Source: Trichomonas vaginalis G3 (Eukaryota; Parabasalia; Trichomonadida; Trichomonadidae). From it: DNA of 64,000 bases. Location: NCBI RefSeq assembly GCF_026262505.1, contig NC_067206.1:7406879-7470878 (forward strand), given 5' to 3'. A program made the position numbers and the translations under genes. Positions 44,793 to 52,118 of this stretch are shown here, one piece after another. The stretch's first letter is position 1. Each line of letters opens with the position of its first letter. The notes beneath the pieces were generated by a model that searched no databases, had not been told where the DNA came from, and was given only the letters and a program-made list of their open reading frames with translations.

Positions 44793-45530
44793 ATGTCTTT
44801 GAAATTTACTTTCAATCCACCGAAAGGCGTCAGGTTTGTTCGTTGGCAGAAAATCACATTTACCGCCTCAAAGCCATTTATTCATTTCTGCTTGCATGAT
44901 ACTCACGATAAACTTGAAAATAAACCAATTTTACGTTCTCGCTCGTTTGCTGACTGGCACGCATATTTACAAGCACTGCATAAGAAAGGAATATATTCCG
45001 AGCTCTTTAATGCTCACAAACTCCCTATTAAAGGTCCACCAATTGTTGATTTTAGCCAAATTCTCGATAATATTAGCGAAGGATACTATACTGATGTTGA
45101 GCAAGTCAAAGAAGACATTGACAAATGCTTAATATCAATAAACGAAAAAATCGTAACAAGTGATAATCTAAATTCGTCAATAGTTAACAATTACAGAGAT
45201 GCTGCATATTATGCCAAGCTAGATATAGATCAGTCATACAATTCAAGTAAAGAATCTCGGAATTTACCGTCAGCTCGTTTAATTAAATCACTAGAAGAGT
45301 TCAAGTCATTAGAATCACCAAGAATTAACGATCACAAAGGAACAGAATTTAACATCGATAAATTTGCAGAATTTTTGAATCATAAATCTCCAACAGATAA
45401 ATTAAAAATTGAATGGATCATCAGAATGAAATCACCACGCGTCAATTTCGCAACAAGAGAAATAGATCTCAACGATTTACCTTTAGATACGATCCGTACT
45501 CTAGCAGATTATTTCCAATACAAAATGTAA
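44793..45530 (+). CDS. Small BET-like protein: degenerate bromodomain plus NET domain
   Basis: The 245-residue product ends (about 188-243) in SPTDKLKIEWIIRMKSPR...EIDLNDLPLDTIRTLADYF, closely following the NET (extra-terminal) domain of BET proteins (EIDFETLKPSTLRELERYV). Upstream, residues about 55-145 resemble the second half of a bromodomain: VDFSQILDNISEGYYTDVEQVKEDIDKCLISIN corresponds to MDLSTVKRKMENxxYxxxxEFxxDVRLMFxNCYxYN. The acetyl-lysine Asn may be N117, but the preceding Tyr is Ile and the ZA loop is short. BET proteins bind acetylated histones in the nucleus and recruit partners through NET. The frame opens at 44724, but the Met at 44793 (MSLKFTFNPPKG) fits better. Bromodomain call moderate, NET call good. 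Confidence 0.65.
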   Translation: MSLKFTFNPPKGVRFVRWQKITFTASKPFIHFCLHDTHDKLENKPILRSRSFADWHAYLQALHKKGIYSELFNAHKLPIKGPPIVDFSQILDNISEGYYTDVEQVKEDIDKCLISINEKIVTSDNLNSSIVNNYRDAAYYAKLDIDQSYNSSKESRNLPSARLIKSLEEFKSLESPRINDHKGTEFNIDKFAEFLNHKSPTDKLKIEWIIRMKSPRVNFATREIDLNDLPLDTIRTLADYFQYKM

Positions 45531-45916
45531 AATTATTATCTCATATATATATTGTCTATTATTAATAAAAAGTATTGTTATTTTAAATAATGAAATATTC
45601 TATACTTAAATTATAATCTTATTCATATCATATATTTTCGAAAAGATATCACTTCATATAATTAAAATTTAGCACTCAAGTAATACTATGTTGTTGATAT
45701 AAAAGTGATTTTAATAGAATAGAACCATAAAAAAGAGTTTTAAGTTTTGGCTCAATATCACTTCAAAAAAAGAGTGAAAAAAATCCTTTGGGGAAACGAA
45801 ATAATGATTTGAAAAAAATTTAAAAATAAATTTGAAGATATTGGTCATGTAAAAAATTTTGATGATATTTTAGAATTTAGTAGGAGTTTATTGTATATTG
45901 TAGTATCGATTTCTGC
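45531..45916. other. Convergent intergenic spacer
   Basis: About 385 AT-rich bases between the convergent BET-like and P2 genes. No gene or repeat seen. Confidence 0.5.
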
Positions 45917-46240
45917 TTAAAAATCGAACATATCACCAAGATCAAGTGGAGCTGCTGGCTCTTCCTCCTTAGCTTCCTCCTTTGGAGCCTCTTCGGCGGC
46001 AGCACCGGCGGCACCAGCGGCTGGGGCGGCGGCAACGGCAGCACCTGTGGAGATCATCTTCTTAGCACCCTCTTCGATGAGTTCTTCGATGTTCTTGCCT
46101 TCGAATTTGGCAATGACGTGATTGAGCTTCTGCTCATCGACAGCTGCGCCGACTGATTCAAGGATGGCCTTAACATCAGCAGCTGATGGTGTCTTGTTTC
46201 CGCCGGCGATAGCAAGAAGGTATGCAGCAACGTATTTCAT
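45917..46240 (-). CDS. RPLP2: 60S acidic ribosomal protein P2
   Basis: The 107-residue protein starts MKYVAAYLLAIAGGNKTPSAADVKAILESVGA, the diagnostic P2 N-terminal dimerisation domain. The Ala hinge (AAAPAAGAAGAAAEEAPKEE) and the acidic end LDLGDMFDF replace the usual DDMGFGLFD, as in other deep-branching eukaryotes. It forms the ribosomal stalk with P1/P0 and recruits translation factors. The frame extends 9 codons upstream, but Met at 46240 is the family start. Codons are clearly more G+C-rich than in neighbours (GCC, AAG, GAG), as expected for a highly expressed gene. Confidence 0.95.
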   Translation of the reverse strand: MKYVAAYLLAIAGGNKTPSAADVKAILESVGAAVDEQKLNHVIAKFEGKNIEELIEEGAKKMISTGAAVAAAPAAGAAGAAAEEAPKEEAKEEEPAAPLDLGDMFDF

Positions 46241-46711
46241 GAAAAGAAAAGGACGACCACTTGACAAAACCGTTTTGAAATCCCAGAGAATTTGATTTTA
46301 ATCAGAAATTTCTTTTAGTTATATTCATAGTTTTAATCACTGTCATCATTTATCAATCTAGAATTTTGATAAACCCAGATCCAAAGATAAAAAATTTGGA
46401 ATTTAGGGATTCATTAAAGATGAATACATAAAACAAAAAGCACTCAAATAGGTAAAACTAAAATTTCTTCAGAATATGATTTCTCTAGAGCTTTGATTTT
46501 TCGAATTCATATCTCAAAGAAATCTCTCAAGCATATTAGTGAAATTTTCCCCCACTCAAGTAACGCAATATAATGCTTTGTCATTTGAAGACAAGCATTG
46601 AAAAGATGAGTGAAAATTGTGCATTGAAAAAGAAAAGAGAATTAGTAAAATGAATACTTAAATTTTTATAAAAATAACTGGAAAATAAAAACAAATTATG
46701 GCGTAAAAATA
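46241..46711. other. Intergenic with small bulged hairpin
   Basis: About 470 AT-rich bases between P2 and the RING gene, both on the minus strand. At about 46573-46600, AATGCTTTGTC and GACAAGCATT form a one-bulge hairpin. The P2 promoter must lie close to 46241-46320; a TCAAATTCTC is present but is a weak Inr match. Confidence 0.4.
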
Positions 46712-47428
46712 TTATAAATATCTAAAAACAAATTGCATGAGTATGAAAAACACAATTGAGCCTAAAAATCGTATTAGAGGCGCAGTACCATTAACTGTAT
46801 TCCTTGTATTTGTTCGTACTTGGCGGCGGGTTTGATGTGGATTATTTGTAAAGGCGTTTGTAAAGACTTCAAACGTTCCTGGATAACCATTAAATTCTGT
46901 TCTAGCTGTTCTGGGCTGAAAATCTCTTTGAGGAGTTCCAAATTGGCGTTGAAAAGTTCTTCCACCATATGGATTAGTGATTTCCTGATGGACAGTTCTT
47001 TGACCATCAGGAGTAATAGTTTCCTCGCGAATTGTTATGCTACCATCAGGATTATTATACTCTTCATGAATAATTGTGTTTCCTTCAGGTGTTGTAAACT
47101 CTTGACGGTTTGTTGGATTACCGAAATTGTTACCAGCATTCAGATCTGGTTCTGGATTTGGATTTACACGTGGCGGTTTTGAGGTATAAGAAAAATCATC
47201 ATTATGACTTTGCGGTAAAGGTGGAAGTGATTCTAAATCCTGATCTTCTTTGCCAATACCTTTTATAGCTGTGAATGTTGAGTAGTCAAGATATTGTTTG
47301 CAAACTGGACAATTGTTCTGGTGTTCCATATGTTTACATAAACACCTCCAGCAAAAAGTATGTCCACAGCCAGCAATTACTGGTGAAGATAATGTCTTAT
47401 TGCAAATTGGGCAACTCCACTTTCCCAT
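46712..47428 (-). CDS. Tail-anchored RING-finger E3 ubiquitin ligase (RNF5/RNF185-like layout)
   Basis: A C3HC4 RING sits at the very N-terminus: C6, C9, C21, H23, C26, C29, C40, C43 (WSCPICNKTLSSPVIAGCGH, FCWRCL, CPVC). Residues about 112-160 hold three to four copies of a 13-15 residue repeat around [ST]xPDGxxxxxEE (TTPEGNTIIHEEYNN, PDGSITIREETIT, PDGQRTVHQEITN, PYGGRTFQRQF). The last 20 residues are one hydrophobic segment (FLGSIVFFILMQFVF), giving a C-terminal tail anchor. RNF5 and RNF185 have the same N-RING/C-membrane order and act in ER-associated degradation; a similar role here is inferred. The repeat is not part of those proteins and looks lineage-specific. Confidence 0.8.
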   Translation of the reverse strand: MGKWSCPICNKTLSSPVIAGCGHTFCWRCLCKHMEHQNNCPVCKQYLDYSTFTAIKGIGKEDQDLESLPPLPQSHNDDFSYTSKPPRVNPNPEPDLNAGNNFGNPTNRQEFTTPEGNTIIHEEYNNPDGSITIREETITPDGQRTVHQEITNPYGGRTFQRQFGTPQRDFQPRTARTEFNGYPGTFEVFTNAFTNNPHQTRRQVRTNTRNTVNGTAPLIRFLGSIVFFILMQFVFRYL

Positions 47429-47652
47429 ATTTTTTAAATTTGAAAATTGAGAACGAAAAATGTCAGATTGTATTTAAAATCCATACCGATCATTTTTTCT
47501 TTCACTAGGTTCAGATTATTTCAATCTCATATTATTTTCAATGATAGCATTGGAATCGTTACACGGCAAAACCAAATTTTAGCTAAAAGTGACAGGGGAA
47601 AAAAACGTTTAGTATTAAAAAAAAAGACTGATGAGAGCTTCGTTCGAAATAT

Positions 47653-47714
47653 AGAGGGAACTGAGAATGCGCAACCATTCTCAGGGAATATTGGATGCTA
47701 TTCCCGTTCCCTCT
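47653..47714. repeat. Perfect three-way-junction (cloverleaf) sequence
   Basis: Stem 1 AGAGGGAAC (47653-47661) pairs with GTTCCCTCT (47706-47714). Stem 2 is TGAGAATG/CATTCTCA (47662-47669 with 47676-47683, loop CGCAAC). Stem 3 is GGGAATA/TATTCCC (47684-47690 with 47699-47705, loop TTGGATGC). All 24 pairs are Watson-Crick and the three stems abut with no unpaired junction base. There is no hammerhead or tRNA core. Confidence 0.8.
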
Positions 47715-47760
47715 GTATGGAAAATTGAGGAGGTTTTCAAAGGGAGTTAAAATAATATCA

Positions 47761-47990
47761 AATTTATACTAATTTACTTCAAAATACAAAAGTATTTGAC
47801 AGCTAAAATTAGTTACTTTAGCAAGCCTATCAATACCCTTTTACGATTATTGCTACTTTTTCGAAATAAAAGTAAAAACAAATTTATACTAATTTACTTC
47901 AAAATACAAAAGTATTTGACAGCTAAAATTAGTTACTTTAGCAAGCCTATCAATACCCTTTTACGATTATTGCTACTTTTTCGAAATAAA
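47761..47990. repeat. 120-bp tandem duplication, two identical copies
   Basis: 47761-47870 recurs exactly at 47881-47990, with a 10-base linker (AGTAAAAACA) at the end of the first copy. The lack of any difference suggests a very recent duplication. Confidence 0.9.
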
Positions 47991-48090
47991 ATAAATTTAT
48001 TATCAAAAACCTTTTTTTTCTTAGTAAAAATAAACGAAATTTTTTACCTTATGAACTTTTGATGGAAATATGCAAATTTAAAATAATAAA

Positions 48091-48222
48091 GAAAGCCGCG
48101 AGCGAAGCGATCGGCTTAGTTCGAAGATTTTGATTCAAATCTTTGCTGATCTGTAATTCGCGGAAGCCGCGAGCGAATCGAGCGGCTTAGGTCTAAGATT
48201 TTGATTCAAATCTTTGCTTATA
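48091..48222. repeat. Two GC-rich hairpin repeats
   Basis: AAGCCGCGAGCGA...CGGCTT occurs twice about 73 bases apart. The second copy forms AAGCCGC/GCGGCTT with an 11-base loop. Each is followed by the AGATTTTGATTCAAATCT hairpin. The surrounding DNA is AT-rich. Confidence 0.7.
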
Positions 48223-48622
48223 TTCCTTAAATTCTTTATGAAACTCGCAACAGTTCCATAAAAAATTTTAAATTCTAAACTGTCGAAATTACCGATCGGT
48301 AATCACACCCTTCACGGGTGTGTCACTTTTAGCTAAAATTACCCCTACTCAGTAATTGCTTCAAATTTGAGTTCTGAGTGCTCCATTATACTTACATATA
48401 TATGAGTATCAAACTCATTATGTTGTTAATAGCAAAATCATATTATTTTCTTATAATTTTGAACAAATTTATTGAAATAATCAAGATATATTTGAAATCA
48501 GATGAATATATTAATGATAAACTTTAAAGCGTGTCGAAAACACCAATAAAGGCTGTAACTAGATTCAAAATTTTATTTCAAAATCTTGGGTAAAAAAGTG
48601 TCTTGGATATCGTTCCCCAAGA

Positions 48623-49750
48623 ATGGAGAAGCGGACACCGAAAGATAATTCAGTGTCTAGTCTATTCGGCAAGATAGGAAATTTAACTAAAAAGAAGATA
48701 ACAGATGCAAAATCAGCACTTGATGCTCTTGCAATCGTTTGCCAACAAAATGACCAAAGAAGATCCAAAGCTTGCAGTTTTGCATCACAAATTGCGTTCA
48801 TGCTGCAAGAGGATTCCTTACTTTGGGTAGATTCTGTTATTACTTATTTCGCAGAATGCGCTACAAACGGAAAATGGTTTTCATCACCAAAATCTTCACT
48901 ATTTTTATTCGCATTAAACATCTCATCAGGAACACCTAAAGAAGTTCGTCTACGAATTCTTGCTGATTATGTATTGTCACACGAATTTCCAAGAAATGAA
49001 GAACAATTATTTGAGCAATTTCGTATTATGTCTCTTATTCTTCATTTAAATTCTGCGGATCGTGAATATTATCCATCAGGAGCTGTTTGCCTCCTTACAA
49101 AAGTTTTATCTGAAAAAGATCCTCTTGAATTCAAACTTTCTCCTAAATCTAGAAGCGTAGCAATCAAATACTTTACAGATCTTCAACAATACAAGAGTGT
49201 TAGAGAAATTTATCCAGAACTTGTCGTATATTTAATAAAAGGCAAAGATATGGAGCCAGTTTATACAGCAGCATCTAAGATTCGTGACGATCGTATCGCA
49301 GCTTATCTTCGTCGCCGTGTTTACCCTCCAATGATTCAAATGCTCGAACCAATGCTTACTTCCAAGCCAAAGGAGAGGACAGACGAGCAGAAGCAGAAGA
49401 AGGCCCTCAGAAAGATCAAATCGGCCCTTATCAGACAAAACAAGAAAGAATCAGAAGATCGTCTTAAGACACAGCTCGAAAAGCGTCGTCTTGACAAAGA
49501 AAAGAAGGAAAAGGCCAACAGATTGGCACTTGCTCAACTTAACGAACAAAATACTTACACACTCGACATTGCAGCGGTCGAACCAAAGACTCTTGAAGAG
49601 GAAGAGGCTGAAAAGAGGAGAAAGGAGGAAGAGGAAGTTGAGGAAGAAGAAAATGTTGAACAGATAATGAAGAAAGCGACAGATATGAGAGATCCTGATA
49701 TCTCTGATGACTTCAGTGATTCAGAAGAGGATGAAGAAGAAGATGAATAA
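48623..49750 (+). CDS. Possible Nop14-like ribosome biogenesis protein
   Basis: The 375-residue protein has an alpha-helical HEAT-like body (about 30-230; FSSPKSSLFLFALNIS, MSLILHLNSADREYYPSGAVCLLTKVL). A turn YPPMIQMLEPML leads into a strongly basic helix (about 255-300, KKALRKIKSALIRQNKKES...KRRLDKEKKEK). It ends in an acidic tail (SDSEEDEEEDE). The order of helical body, PxIxxLEP and basic helix resembles the C-terminal half of Nop14, an SSU processome factor of the nucleolus, and the charged tail suits a nucleolar protein. Similarity is by eye and weak, and the protein is much shorter than Nop14; treat it as a hypothesis. The ATG at 48623 is the first in frame. Confidence 0.4.
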   Translation: MEKRTPKDNSVSSLFGKIGNLTKKKITDAKSALDALAIVCQQNDQRRSKACSFASQIAFMLQEDSLLWVDSVITYFAECATNGKWFSSPKSSLFLFALNISSGTPKEVRLRILADYVLSHEFPRNEEQLFEQFRIMSLILHLNSADREYYPSGAVCLLTKVLSEKDPLEFKLSPKSRSVAIKYFTDLQQYKSVREIYPELVVYLIKGKDMEPVYTAASKIRDDRIAAYLRRRVYPPMIQMLEPMLTSKPKERTDEQKQKKALRKIKSALIRQNKKESEDRLKTQLEKRRLDKEKKEKANRLALAQLNEQNTYTLDIAAVEPKTLEEEEAEKRRKEEEEVEEEENVEQIMKKATDMRDPDISDDFSDSEEDEEEDE

Positions 49751-50449
49751 AAATATATTTATAGAGATTATTTATTAAATCAAAAACATATTTTTTATAT
49801 CCAAATTAAAAAAAATATTTCAAAATTTCAACATTTTCAATTGAATTTAAGGTATTATGAGTATCACTAATGTTAAAATCATTCTTATAGTGTTAATTAA
49901 CAATATCATATTTAGTGTCACGTTTTGAAAAAAGGAAAAAGAAAGATAAATTCGATTGAGAAATATTGATACATATTCACATGACAGTACATGTTCAACT
50001 ACATAAATAGATAGATTACGACTTGCTGCACTAAAAGACATCTTCAAAAAATGAATTTAATATTCTAATGACCTATTTTTATGCGCTTTTATTATTTGGT
50101 AATTTTTCTTAGATTGGATTTTTGAAATTATTTTCAGAGTTATGATCTAGTCTGGATTCAATTCCCAATGCTCAATATAGTTAGTATTTCAACAAAATGA
50201 ATTGCAAAATTAATTGGATAAGGATTGATTTTGTAACAATTTGATTGTTGAGAAGCAATACAGATATTCCAAAAGTATAATTTCAATGAAGTTATTTTCA
50301 TTTCGTTCTCTATTATAATCAGCACAATACAAACGAAATTAAACTTTCTTTTTTGATTTAGATCCAAAAAATGTAACAAAACTATGCGCAAACGAAATAT
50401 TAGAAAAATTAAAGTAGAATTATGATTACAAAAAGAATACATGATATTT

Positions 50450-50554
50450 TTATTTGTATTTAGCGATACATTCATTGATGCGATCAACATTAGCGCCAGC
50501 AAAGTGGTCAAATGTCTTGAATCCAGCACCATTTTTCTTAACGAAGTATACTTC
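50450..50554 (-). pseudogene. Thioredoxin C-terminal fragment (relic)
   Basis: The minus strand reads DEVYFVKKNGAGFKTF then DHFAGANVDRINECIAKYK and a TAA at 50450. This is the last strand-strand-helix of thioredoxins (TFxFFKNGxxVxxFxGAxxxxLxxxI). A stop lies just upstream at about 50555-50557, and no WCGPC active-site segment is found in the preceding 250 bases, so only the 3' end of a former gene or of a copied piece remains. Confidence 0.5.
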
Positions 50555-50893
50555 GTCTCAATTTCGTGTTATAAATTTATGATTTTTTTTGTAAATTTGG
50601 GGCAATTTGCAACCAAATAAGACCTATCGTTAACCTAGCTGGATAATTTTCAGTTCGAATTGCGGCATAATAGCATGCGGCAATATGAATCCACGTATAA
50701 TATAATATTTCTTTAGCAACTATACATGCTTTCATGACGAATCAATATGCACTAAACCTTATCTTTTGATGAGTTGTCCAAGATATTAAAGCGGACATAG
50801 CACATTACATATCCTTTCAAAGCATTTTATCAAATATCATGATTCTTGAAACTCCTACATATAAGAATTGTATTTCCCTTGATAGCAAATTTG

Positions 50894-50910
50894 TCACCTT
50901 TTTTCAAATC
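50894..50910 (+). promoter_or_regulatory. Possible initiator upstream of the small RING gene
   Basis: TCACCTTTTTTCAAATC ends immediately before the ATG at 50911. It is a partial match to the Trichomonas Inr (TCAY, pyrimidine/T run, then TCA). It supports choosing the Met at 50911 over the one at 50839. Confidence 0.35.
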
Positions 50911-51270
50911 ATGACTGATAAACTTGGAGAAGATTATGAATCTATAGCTATTGAAAGATTAAAAAGCATTAGAAAGAAAATAGATGAGATAGGAGATCCA
51001 GCATACACAGTTCCTGACTTGGGAAATCAAGAAGAGCCTGAGAAAGGAGAAAGAATATGTATTGCTTGTCAATCATCAATTAAACCTACAGAAATATGCG
51101 TTACAATGCCATGCTGCGGCTGCTTGTTCCATGCAAGCTGTATTGCGAAAATTTGCAATGCACATAGATTTTTAATGAATAAAATCTGCCCAAAATGCAC
51201 AACACCGTTAGACCAAGACTTTGAAGCCAGACTTATACAAATTTATGATATAATCAAAAAGAATGAATGA
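50911..51270 (+). CDS. Small RING-type zinc-finger protein
   Basis: A 119-residue protein (143 if the upstream Met at 50839 were used). Residues 1-45 are helical and acidic. The zinc region has CIAC (50-53), MPCCGCLFHASC with His 74 and Cys 77, and CPKC (93-96), an H2-like RING or RING-variant order (C-C-C-C/H-C-C-C). A last helix (FEARLIQIYDIIKK) follows. A ubiquitin-ligase or adaptor role is the family expectation. The upstream 24 codons include an initiator-like sequence and are probably leader. Confidence 0.6.
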   Translation: MTDKLGEDYESIAIERLKSIRKKIDEIGDPAYTVPDLGNQEEPEKGERICIACQSSIKPTEICVTMPCCGCLFHASCIAKICNAHRFLMNKICPKCTTPLDQDFEARLIQIYDIIKKNE

Positions 51271-51421
51271 TATTAATTTATATTTTCAAATCTTGTTTGT
51301 ATAATTATATAAATATTATGACAATACTACCAAAGAATTGTTTTGTGATCTCTTTTTATAATGCATCAAATATTATAAAAATAATATTTACAAAAAAACA
51401 AACACACATTTACATAAGTCC

Positions 51422-52090
51422 TTACATTTCATTTTCGCTCTTTTGCATGGTTAAGACATATGGATTTGTAGAAGCTTCCTCGCTAATTTTAGATTTAGGT
51501 CCATATCCTGGATAAATTGCAAAGTTCTTTGGCAAAACTAATATACGCTCCTTAATTGATGTATAAAGCTTTCCAGCATCGCCATAAGGAAAACAAGTTG
51601 GACCAACAATTCCTTTCATTATTGTCATTCCAGTAAACACGATTTCTTCATCATCAAGTATATATATGACGCTACCAGGTGATATGCCTGGCGTTTCCAT
51701 AACACGAAAATGATATTTTCCTGCAGAAACTTCGTCTCCAGATGCAATGTTTTTAATATTGCTTGAGTAGTGAGTTAAGTCAATATTAATTCCCATGTGA
51801 ATCGAAAGATTAGCGTTTGAATCAAATAAAAATAAATTTTCTGCGCGACCAGCAAAAACTTCAGCTTTGGTATACTTTTCAAGAAGATATGGAATAGCTC
51901 CAATACTTCCAGCAAGTCCATTTGTAACTAAAATTTTGACTATTGGTTCTTTTACGTGAGATTTGATAACTTTGTTAATTTTAGGACCATCATCTCCTGG
52001 ATCTATTACTACAACTTCATCTTCATCCCATATTATATAACAATTTGTTCTAGAATTCCCAACAACAATTGTTTCAATATTAACATTCAT
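51422..52090 (-). CDS. Metallo-beta-lactamase-fold protein without metal ligands (pseudo-hydrolase)
   Basis: The 222-residue protein follows the glyoxalase II/YcbL layout strand for strand: TNCYIIWDEDEVVVIDPGDDG at the start, ILVTNGLAGSIGAIPYLL, ETPGISPGSVIYIL, FTGMTIM and YPGYGPKSKISEEASTNPYV. Every metal ligand is replaced. THxHxDH is TNGLAGS (56-62), TPGHTPGS is TPGISPGS (His to Ile136), FTGDT is FTGMT (Asp to Met155) and PGHGP is PGYGP (His to Tyr196). The structural motifs and the early Asp30 remain, and the frame is intact, so the fold is probably kept for a non-catalytic role. The initiator-like motif directly upstream suggests expression. Confidence 0.78.
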   Translation of the reverse strand: MNVNIETIVVGNSRTNCYIIWDEDEVVVIDPGDDGPKINKVIKSHVKEPIVKILVTNGLAGSIGAIPYLLEKYTKAEVFAGRAENLFLFDSNANLSIHMGINIDLTHYSSNIKNIASGDEVSAGKYHFRVMETPGISPGSVIYILDDEEIVFTGMTIMKGIVGPTCFPYGDAGKLYTSIKERILVLPKNFAIYPGYGPKSKISEEASTNPYVLTMQKSENEM

Positions 52091-52093
52091 TAA

Positions 52094-52106
52094 AAATGAA
52101 AAATGA
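52094..52106 (-). promoter_or_regulatory. Trichomonad-type initiator (Inr) motif
   Basis: On the minus strand TCATTTTTCATTT precedes the ATG at 52090 by a few bases. It matches the Trichomonas Inr consensus TCAYTWYTCATTA at 12 of 13 positions. The target duplication of the neighbouring element begins only 5 bases upstream (52111-52118), so the insertion just spared it. Confidence 0.6.
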
Positions 52107-52118
52107 ATGTGATATTAC

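Larger units (their letters stand above)
47575..48340. mobile_element. 766-bp hairpin-dense element with 20-bp perfect inverted ends
   Basis: AATTTTAGCTAAAAGTGACA at 47575-47594 and its exact complement at 48321-48340 bound the segment. Inside are a perfect three-way-junction fold (47653-47714), a 120-bp tandem duplication (47761-47990), two GC-rich hairpin repeats (about 48091-48222), the palindrome ATTACCGATCGGTAAT (about 48288-48303) and CACACCC/GGGTGTG (48304-48322). No coding frame is credible. This is best read as a non-autonomous DNA element; a target duplication was not identified. Confidence 0.55.
49751..50910. other. Intergenic with a thioredoxin relic
   Basis: About 1.16 kb of AT-rich DNA. 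The only recognisable content is a short thioredoxin-like coding remnant at 50450-50554. A 124-codon minus frame at 50158-50532 is in another phase across the relic and is rejected. Confidence 0.5.

Noticed and set aside
47653-47714. Hammerhead ribozyme or tRNA
   Set aside because: The three stems have no unpaired core, so the conserved CUGAUGA/GAAA core and tRNA loops are absent.
50158-50532. 124-codon minus-strand frame
   Set aside because: It runs in a different phase through the thioredoxin relic; its composition is that of AT-rich spacer.
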